A stretch of DNA of 64,000 bases from Armillaria gallica (Eukaryota > Basidiomycota > Agaricomycetes > Agaricales > Physalacriaceae). Both the position numbers and the translations under genes were made by a program. The stretch covers positions 1,798,001-1,862,000 of the forward strand of contig JBANDB010000002.1 in assembly GCA_037576215.1 (NCBI GenBank). The letters run 5' to 3'. Under the pieces are notes generated by a model that made no database searches, was not told the DNA's origin, and saw nothing but the letters and a program-made list of their open reading frames with translations. Of this stretch, positions 57,045 through 64,000 are shown one piece after another (the stretch's first letter is position 1; each line of letters begins with the position of its first letter).

Positions 57045-57910
57045 ATGCGATCCTTCTTTTTCCTCTTCTGGCTTCTCTCTCTAGCAGCAGCAGCCGACTG
57101 GTATACAGTCGAATGGGATGCTACGTATGGCATCTACCATCTCCTTCCGGTCATATTCTAACACCCGTTTTCCTCAGCACATTTACGGCCATGTCCGGTG
57201 ATATGCTCGTCCCCGACCTGCCGACGCCCGGAGGTACACCTTACGTCTGGCCAGGGTTGCAGTCCAACAACGGCGTGCTCCAAGCTGTGCTCGACGGGCG
57301 AAGCGGGACATGGTGGATTGGTGACGGGTTCTATGGTACCCCCTCACTCTCCTGGGGTAATGGATTCAATGTGTACCCCGGGGATACAGTACACTTTGAG
57401 TTTAGCGTCGTGAGTTACACGCCTCTCAGAATTTAGATATGTGAACATTACTTGTATAGAGTGGGACCGAATGGACGTGTACCCTCTCTTCTGGCTCCAG
57501 CTCCGCGTCGACGGTACTTAATGTCACAGGAAGCACTATGAATCGGTATGCTTTTGCCATTTCTCTTTTTCTTCCTTCTCATCGCGTCTTGCTTCGTCTA
57601 GTGCTATCTTTGCTGTCGAGGTATACGAGTAGCTTTCTCCTGTCTTCTTCCTATTCATGCGGCTCTTAGCTGTACGATGTTGCTTTCGATTTCGGGCCGA
57701 TCATCTATAGCAATATCAAGATCACTGCAACAACAGCCGCATCGGGGTGGTGCGGTTCATGGCCGCATCTTGGAAGCTATGTAAGATGTTTGTTACTGCT
57801 CGGCGGTCATCATGCTTATGTTCCTGGCGCAGCCCTTCACGGTCACAGGTACCACAGCATCTGGAAATACATGCAGTATTGCGAGCATCAGGCAAAACAG
57901 TGCCACGTGA
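57045..57910 (+). CDS. Secreted beta-rich protein (concanavalin-A-like fold suspected)
   Basis: ATG at 57045 opens a clear signal peptide (MRSFFFLFWLLSLAAAA) followed by DWYTVEWD. Splicing by GT..AG introns gives TFTAMSGDMLVPDLPTPGGTPYVWPGL, then DGRSGTWWIGDGFYG, WGNGFNVYPGDTVHFEFSV, EWTCTLSSGSSSASTVLNVTGS, AIFAVE|LYDVAFDFGPIIYSNIKITATTAASGWC and the terminal exon PFTVTGTTASGNTCSIASIRQNSAT (stop 57908-57910). About six exons are used. The Trp/Gly-rich beta pattern with paired C-terminal cysteines resembles secreted fungal concanavalin-A-like or G1-peptidase-like proteins. The catalytic Gln/Glu pair of G1 peptidases cannot be confirmed, so no enzyme activity is claimed. It is convergent with the O-methyltransferase gene. 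Confidence 0.75.
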
Positions 57911-58055
57911 ATCAAACTTCTTCACGTACAATTTCATTACCTTCTCGGCAAATCAGGTACATAATAGCAGTCGAAGCAAACCGTAAGTTAAATCCATGTA
58001 GTACAGACAGTAAATCATATTCTAGGCATGCGGCCCGCAGTTCGTTTGCCGACCC

Positions 58056-58921
58056 CTACTTCCTGATAGCATACAAAAACCCATCATACCCTCTGCCATT
58101 CGCAGTGCCAATTGTAGTCGCCTCTACCTCCTCGTCTTCTTTCAATGAAATAATGAACTTCTTCACACCAGCGGAAAACCCGCTAGTATCATTGGGATCC
58201 GCAACACGTCCATTTTGAACAACATTGTCCACGTACTGTTAATGCGCTTGAGCCAAGAAAAATGAAGACGAAAAAACCAGCATACGATAGCTCCTTCTTT
58301 ACGCACAAGCCGCTTAGCTTCGACGAAATATTCCAGCATATTGGTCTTGTCGGCATCGATGAAGGCAAAGTCGAATTTCAGTTCCGAGTCCATCTTTTGG
58401 AGGGAATCAAGGGCGGGGCCGATAATGATGTCAACTTTAGAAGCCACTCCTGCCCTGGTGATATTCTCTGTTGCGATCTGGGAATCATAACGCATAAGCT
58501 AGGTCCATGACTTGCAAGAACCAGTATCCCAACTTTGGCATGATGCTCTTCCAGCTCTAAAGTGACGAGCTTCCCGTCATCCGGGAGCGCCCTCGCAAGG
58601 TGGATGGTAGAGTACCTAGCAATGACTCAGATGATGCCACGAAGGACCAAAATAGACCACCGACCCTCCAAGCGTACCCACTTCCAAGATCCTTTTCGCG
58701 CCAATGGATTTTGCCAGCAGGTACAATAACTTCCCTTGAGCAGGGCTAACAGAAATGGCTGGCAAGCCGTTTGCCTCGCTGTTCTGAATCGCAGCGTCAA
58801 GGATTTCATCTTTCTGCAACACGTGGGAGTTATGAAAGTTGTCGGATCGTTCCCAGTCGACGATAGTGGTGGGAGGTCGGTCTCTATGCCGAGGTGGTTT
58901 CGCCATTGTCTGATGATCCAT
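58056..58921 (-). CDS. Class I SAM O-methyltransferase, CCoAOMT-type (copy A)
   Basis: Exons 58921-58665, 58615-58534, 58477-58286 and 58235-58056 join in frame to 236 residues. A second in-frame ATG at 58906 matches the start of copy B better and would give 231. Motifs: PAISVSPAQGKLLYLLAKSIGAKRILEVGTLGG|YSTIHLARALP (SAM-binding motif I), GKLVTLELEEHHAK (motif II), DFAFIDADKTN (metal/catalytic Asp region) and a VDNVVQNGRV segment with the conserved D-N. This is the catechol/caffeoyl-CoA O-methyltransferase family, Mg-dependent and cytosolic; the phenolic substrate cannot be told. The second intron donor, AAA|GTTGGG, is poor compared with AAG|GTAAGC in copy B. Confidence 0.9.
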
Positions 58922-60479
58922 TGAAGACTGGTGATAATACGAGTGAAATGTGTACTGGTTGAGTTGCTTTGTGAGGGTCCCCTTTATATACAACCTGTCA
59001 AAAACCTACCATGTGTTGATTTAACCAGAATTCGACTCTTAGTCAACTCCTTTACGAGTTCCGCAGCTAGTGCGTCGCGGCTTGAAAACATACGACGAAA
59101 GTGGCGAAGCAGTGAACGAATCCTTGACGGCGTGCGTTGTTCGTCAAACCGAAGGTCGGCAAAGCACTTGGCCAGAGATTTGTGTTTGTGTTAACTGAAG
59201 CTGCGTCCAATATACGTGCGCAGTTTTCGAAGCTGAGAAGCCGCTGGAGCCCAGGACGAAAATAATATGGACTGTGGGGATACCTACATTTGCAACCGCA
59301 GCAAAGAATGAAGCCAGAAAGCAGCAGGATACCCACTCCGTTCCTTGGAGTCGAAAGTAATGGCCTGCACGCGCCGGTAAAACCCCCGCTTGTTACTTGG
59401 CCCGAGAACTGGAAGATAGGCCAGCACAACTTCTCGAGGGATCCAGGGGGACCCAGTCAAAATCAGTTACCGTTTATCTGATACCCCTTGATCAACGATA
59501 ACCGTCAAGATGATCGGTAGGCAATGCGCAGCAGTCCAAAGCACGTCCTTTTTGCCGAACTACGCTAGTGGCAACACTAAGTATAAAGCACGTCTGGAGA
59601 TGTCCTGGCATCTTAGTCCTGAGTCTCTTGGCATAAGATGACGACTGCACATTTTGGGGGCGCGTCACCGAATCTGCCTTCAGGGTAGGCAAGGGGGTCG
59701 GAGTCCGCGAGGTGAGGCATTTAGGGACGGGATAGAGAGATAAAACTGTGTCAGCCAACAAGCATAGACAGTGAGACGCTTCACAGCAGTGAGCTGGAGC
59801 GAGCAATGGAACGGAACATAGACAGCCTCAAGAGCTTCCGTGCTGAGCTATCTATTTGGCATCTAGATAGAAAGCAGATTATGTAAGGGAATTCAAGGCC
59901 AAGTGCATAGCGGCCGTTTGAGTCTCCTTCAGGTATCCTTAGTTGATACTAGAATGCAGACGGTAAGTCAGAAACAAAACAAGCGCGTACTGTACAGCCA
60001 CTGTAGTTGGTGCGCACGTGGTCGCCGTCACTTGCATTCCTACCGTCACCCACACTCCGGTTCTCAAGCTCACTACCTAGAGCAACGCCAGGCATCGCAG
60101 AGCTGCTACTACATCAATACGATCCAGAGTTTTGGCCCGGACGAACTATAAGTTCAGCTACGCAATGAGGGGAGTCCCACGGTTCATCTCAATGAGCATC
60201 TATATAATATAACTACTCCTACGGTCCGTCTCGCTGTACTGTTCAGGTCCAGGTTTCCAGTATGACCACGGCAATCATACTATATCGTTGTTTGTGTTTT
60301 TGTTGATTAGTAGATCGCCGATGTACCAGCAATGAAGGAGTTGACTAAGCGCTGGCCTGTGTCACTCTTCCAAGAGGGCCTATATTCATCGGACGTGCCG
60401 TTGAGGAATTACGCGTAGGAGCATCATTGTACTTTTCGTTATCACTATTCCATTGTGACTTTGTGACTACGCAGTCCCT
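58922..60479. other. Region between duplicated pairs
   Basis: No intact gene is seen. Near 59040-59160 sequence resembling the upstream region of copy B (tttacgagtt, gaagcagtg, gcgttgt) marks the duplicated promoter of the methyltransferase. The rest holds short frames only. Confidence 0.4.
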
Positions 60480-60615
60480 GTGTGGATCTCTTAACAGTTT
60501 GCTATCGTTTCGGAGTGACATGCCGTTTTTAGGATCTTAAAGCCCTCGACAGTCACGGGTGCCACAGCGTCTGGAAATATATGCAGCATCGCAAGTGTCG
60601 AACAAGACAATATTG
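60480..60615 (+). pseudogene. Last-exon remnant of the secreted-protein gene
   Basis: The sequence cctcgacagtcacgggtgccacagcgtctggaaatatatgcagcatcgcaag closely matches the final exon of 57045-57910. In translation, TVTGATASGNICSIAS corresponds to TVTGTTASGNTCSIAS. Upstream exons are not found. It stands in the same convergent position relative to methyltransferase B as the intact gene does to A. Confidence 0.75.
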
Positions 60616-60740
60616 TCAATTTAATTGATGTACGTGACCAAGCACACAATTGCCACGAATTTTTATGTATTTCAAGAGTTAAATCACCTTCAGGTGTGCG
60701 GTCCGTTATTTCGTGGAACAAATTTCAGCTATACTAAGCG

Positions 60741-61593
60741 CTACTTCCTGACAGCATATAAAAATCCATCATATCCTTTCCCACTAGCAGTGCTGATAGT
60801 AGTCGCCTCCACCTCGTTGTCGTCTTTCAACGCAGAAAGGAGCTTCCTTACGCCAGCGGTAAACTCGCTTGTATCAGCGAGGTTCCCGACACATCCATTT
60901 TGAACAACGTTGTCCACAACCTGTATCGAGGGTCAAGCCTAAGGAAAAGGCGAGAAATAGCTGAACATACAATAACCCCTCCCTTCCGCACGAGTCGCTT
61001 AGACTCGGTGAAATAATTCAAGACATTGTCCCAGTCGGCGTCGATGAAAACAAAGTCGAATTTCGGTTCCGATGCCAGTTTTTGAAGCGAGGCAAGGGCG
61101 GGGCCGATGATGACGTTGACTTTGGAGGCTACTCCTGCCTTGGTGATGTTCTCCGTGGCGATCTGGGAAGCAGACGCGTAAGTTAGGCCCATGGCTTTCG
61201 AGAAGCAGTCTGCTTACCTTGGCATGGTGCTCTTTCAGCTCTAAGGTAACGAGCTTCCCATCATCCGGGAGCGCCCTCGCAAGGTTGATGGAAGAGTACC
61301 TATTGAGTATTAAGACGACTTACAACAAGGAGCGAAATCTAGATCACCGACCCTCCAAGCGTGCCCACTTCCAGGATCCTCTTCGCGCCAATGGACTTTG
61401 CCAATAAGTACAAGAATTTTCCTTGGGCAGGGCTGACAGCAATGGGGGGCAAGCCGTTTGCCTCGCTGTTCTGGACCGTAAATTCGAGAGTTTGGTCTTT
61501 CTGTAACAGGTGGGAATTATGATATTTATCGGATCGGTCCCAATCGACGAGCGTGGTGGGAGCCAGCAGGGTCTTGTAGAGTGCGTCGGCCAT
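60741..61593 (-). CDS. Class I SAM O-methyltransferase, CCoAOMT-type (copy B)
   Basis: Exons 61593-61352, 61299-61218, 61162-60971 and 60920-60741 join in frame to 231 residues, with intron positions and phases identical to copy A. It has the same motifs: AQGKFLYLLAKSIGAKRILEVGTLGG|YSS, GKLVTLELKEHHAK, DFVFIDADWDNVLNYF, VDNVVQNGCV, and the C-terminus GYDGFLYAVRK. All exon-intron borders are standard, so this copy looks functional. Differences cluster at the N-terminus and around the metal-site helix (DADWDN versus DADKTN in copy A), which could alter substrate preference. Confidence 0.92.
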
Positions 61594-61725
61594 TGGAGAT
61601 TGAGGATGAAGATGTGGTTAGTGATCCAAATTGCTACTTGAGAGTGGCCTTTATACTGTCCTTCGTGTCTCGACTTGTTCGAACGATTAACCGTTTAGTC
61701 AAGCTCTTTACGAGTTCGGCAGCTG

Positions 61726-61959
61726 CGTCAAGTACGCGTGTCAGGCCGGCTTGAAGACGTGGGCAAGAGCGAAGCAATGGATCAATTGTTGAAGTTGTAG
61801 TCCATCAGTTGAGCGTCGTGTTATTTCGGCAAATGTGACTGCCGTCAAGTACGCGTGTCAAGCCGGCTTGAAGATGTGGTCAAGAGCGAAACAATAAATC
61901 AATTGTCGAAGTTGTAGTCCATCAATTGAGCGTCGTGTTGTTTCGGCAAATACGACTGC
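61726..61959. repeat. Tandem duplication, two units of about 117 bp
   Basis: cgtcaagtacgcgtgtca(g/a)gccggcttgaaga starts at 61726 and again at 61843. The units continue in parallel through ttgaagttgtagtccatca(g/a)ttgagcgtcgtgtt to the next boundary. They lie 130-370 bases upstream of methyltransferase B and could carry doubled regulatory sites. Confidence 0.85.
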
Positions 61960-62556
61960 GTGGAACGCACCAGTGGGACAGAGATCCGTCTATAGCGCAG
62001 CTGTGTTGCGTGGTATACGAAGGTGTGGAGCCACCCGAGCTCAAGGCAAAACACTGCCCAGTAAGAAGCACCAGTGTGGAGCTTCCCTCCGTTTAGTTTC
62101 AGTTCGTCCAATCCACGATAATCATCAAGCTTATCAGATAACATTTTAGCCGCCCGAGCAGCAGCTGATTGCCAGCATCAGTCCGTCAAACTATTCGGGG
62201 ATGTTTTGACGCTTGATCCCGGCATCTCGTTATTCCATGACGACAGTAGATAGGCATCATATATTTACCAGCCTACGTGGAGATTTACTATGAGCCATTC
62301 CACGGAGCTTCCCTCGGTCCGACGAAGAGTTGATGCCCCGAGTCTGCTGGTGATCTAAGCATATCAACTAGTAGACGCCGAATCCAAGACTGAGCTGAAA
62401 GGAACCTGAGCGAGCAGCAAGCAGAGATAGTAGAAAATGTTCCTCGAGGCAATGAAGACTGGGATCGTGACCATGAGTACGGGTAAAGTGTTTTAATGTT
62501 GGCAGTTCCCCACTCAGGGCATATTGAGCGCAATCAAGAGCCTTGAGAGTAATGTA
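61960..62556. other. Intergenic, nothing supported
   Basis: This is the region between the tandem repeat and the inverted-repeat element; short frames only. Confidence 0.35.
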
Positions 62557-63427
62557 CAGTCGCCTCTGTATTAACCCATACCCCTCGGTCGACGCTCCGG
62601 GCTATGGGTTAATACAGAGTATGGGTTCTGGCAGAGGTCGTTATAGGGTCACTCGGAAGGGTTCTAAAAGCACGGATTACATGTAGATTGCATTTCAGAC
62701 CTAATTAGAAGTGAAATACATAGTGATTTTGGTGTCTTTTAATGAACGAGTCACTTCCAGACGTGTTTTCCAACCAAATGATGCCAAAAGTCCTTCAAGC
62801 TGATGAACAAATGGGTCATCCATGCTGCCAACATACTTTGTCAACAAGGTTTCCAGCCTCATCCAGCCATACTTCGTCTTCTGCTGAGACCGACTTCTTC
62901 TGAGCCAACCAAGCATTGATATCCTTTCTCCTTTGGTCCGTCTCTTCTTGAAGAAGCGTTAGGGCCTTCTTTATCTCCGCGACCGTGGGAGTAGTAATCT
63001 TCTGATTTGGAGCAGCCATGTGGAGTTGAAATGGCTATGAGCAATAAAGAACGGGGCTGTGAAAACCTTTGCTACAGGCTTTACCTGGAAGAGAGATGAA
63101 AATTCCGGCCGCTCAAAATGCAATTGGCAAAAAAACATTTCTTGGCACTGGCACGTATTGCTAAAAGATACCCCAAGCAAGGTTCAAACTCACCGCAGTT
63201 AATAAGCTTAAAACAAACACTAACAACTGAGCCATTAGACTACACATGTGCTTGGATTATGGGTGTATACAGAGGAATTTTGCCAAAAAAGCTATGGGTT
63301 ATGGGTTATGACAGAGTTATGGGTTATGGACTCATTTTCCCTGCGAACAAGGTCGGTCGACACGAAAACCTATGGGTTACTGCAGAGTATGGGTTAATAC
63401 AGGTATGGGTTATTACAGAGGTGACTG
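62557..63427. mobile_element. Non-autonomous pogo/Tc1-type element, 871 bp, with a passenger gene
   Basis: The left end CAGTCGCCTCTGTATTAACC and the inverted right end CAGTCACCTCTGTAATAACC match at 18 of 20 bases and continue as CATACC on both sides. The dinucleotide TA flanks each end (62555-62556, 63428-63429), as expected for Tc1/mariner/pogo insertion; CAGT ends are typical of pogo-like elements. Variants of TATGGGTTAATACAGAG recur in both orientations inside both ends (62602-62624, 63293-63420), as subterminal transposase-binding repeats would. No transposase is present, but a small gene lies inside on the minus strand. Confidence 0.85.
62701..63019 (-). CDS. Small helical protein encoded inside the inverted-repeat element
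   Basis: Exon 1 (63019-62837) and exon 2 (62799-62701) join in frame across a 37-nt GTATGT..CATCAG intron to give 93 residues. The first part is charged and strongly helical (VAEIKKALTLLQEETDQRRKDINAWLAQKK), likely a coiled coil. A short acidic turn follows, then LEGLLASFGWKTRLEVTRSL. There is no membrane segment or known domain. Its frame occupies most of the unique interior between the element's terminal repeats. It may be a captured host gene fragment or an element-encoded accessory protein; the short intron makes the second exon less certain. Confidence 0.45.
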
Positions 63428-63429
63428 TA

Positions 63430-64000
63430 TGCCCTCGCCTGGCCGGCCGACCGACCTCGTGGGAATAACATACCCATAAAGGATAGGTCATGTGACTGAA
63501 TGACGCAGAAGATTCCCGGTCCGTTGTCTTCCGTTGTACTTCCGTGTCTTGCTGAGGCTATAATACTAACGGTGAGTCCACTTCCCTACTGTGCATGCAT
63601 GATACTTCTGGTTTGATACTCATCTTTCTAGGTCAACACATCACATAGGATACTAAGTCCAAGCAAGATAAGGAACTGAATTCTACTTATTCAGTTGAAA
63701 ATTCACATTTCTTTGCTTTGGAATGCCTCTCTCTAGTTCTGAAGGTATTCTGGGTCATTTATGCATACTCTAGCCTTCGTAACTGAGTATGAGGTACTCA
63801 GATCCTAATTTACTTGGACCAGCAAAATTATTTCCAGTGACCTTTTCGACTGACCGACCGACCAACCGGATGTGCCGGGCTGACGGCCCGCAACCCCCTT
63901 GGTTGGTGGCGATGAACGGTCTATGTTGGCTGGACCTTTTAGGGTGGGCTCGCCATGACGGTATGTGACCTCTCGCTCAGTTCGGTCTGCTGGCCGACTT
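63430..64000. other. Right edge of the window, nothing supported
   Basis: No gene is seen. GC-rich repetitive words (gaccgaccgacc, ggctgacggccc) appear on both sides (63440-63460 and 63850-63990) and might be the ends of another element cut by the window edge. Confidence 0.3.

Noticed and set aside
57790..58218. 142-codon plus-strand frame between the secreted-protein gene and the methyltransferase
   Set aside because: It overlaps the last exon of the secreted gene in another frame and the methyltransferase antisense. The homologous end at 60.5 kb conserves the secreted-protein frame.
62557..63427. CRISPR-like array from the recurring TATGGGTTA words
   Set aside because: The words occur in both orientations, are irregularly spaced and sit inside a bounded inverted-repeat element in a eukaryotic genome.

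Overview
The window is nuclear DNA from a filamentous basidiomycete, most likely a mushroom-forming agaricomycete. Genes are split by many short introns (about 36-60 nt) with GT..AG borders. The recognisable families are typical of these fungi: DUF6533, DUF6534 and DUF6535 membrane proteins, MYND-finger proteins, an SRPK-like kinase, an expanded-type G-alpha, a non-reducing PKS relic and small secreted proteins. Product names come from my own reading of domains and motifs; no database search was run.

Layout. 1-1.75 kb: a secreted-type or cytosolic protein built from two copies of one domain, with a ~250-bp direct repeat upstream. 3.5-7.3 kb and 11.7-15.6 kb: two diverged copies of a ~3.9-kb gene-poor segment carrying tRNA-derived sequences. 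The second copy holds a 430-bp hAT-like MITE with a perfect 8-bp target duplication and a tRNA-Glu gene. Between the copies lies a DUF6533 membrane-protein gene (7.6-9.3 kb, minus). 15.8-22.7 kb: an Asp/Lys-rich cysteine-containing secreted protein, an intact MYND-finger gene, a hypothetical gene and an SRPK-like kinase.

23.8-32.7 kb: a complete, very young Ty3/Gypsy chromovirus (501-bp LTRs with one difference seen, CCTTC target duplication). It has signs of Tf1-type self-priming and of a -1 gag/pol frameshift, but four in-frame TGA codons and a damaged protease motif make this copy defective. 33.1-34.7 kb: a full G-protein alpha subunit (357 aa, eight exons). 36.0-37.4 kb: remains of the ACP-ACP-TE end of a PKS. 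38.1-42.7 kb: a truncated and a stop-broken paralogue of the MYND gene, each head-to-head with a small partly conserved reading frame.

42.9-56.0 kb: two DUF6535 membrane-protein paralogues in opposite orientation. They flank a DUF6534 gene, a protein with two ubiquitin-like segments and an FtsJ-like methyltransferase. 57.0-61.6 kb: a duplicated pair of a secreted beta-sandwich-like protein and an O-methyltransferase; the second secreted gene is reduced to its last exon. 62.6-63.4 kb: an 871-bp pogo/Tc1-type inverted-repeat element that appears to carry its own small two-exon gene.

The region is shaped by local gene duplication and decay plus several mobile elements. The genes do not form an obvious pathway.
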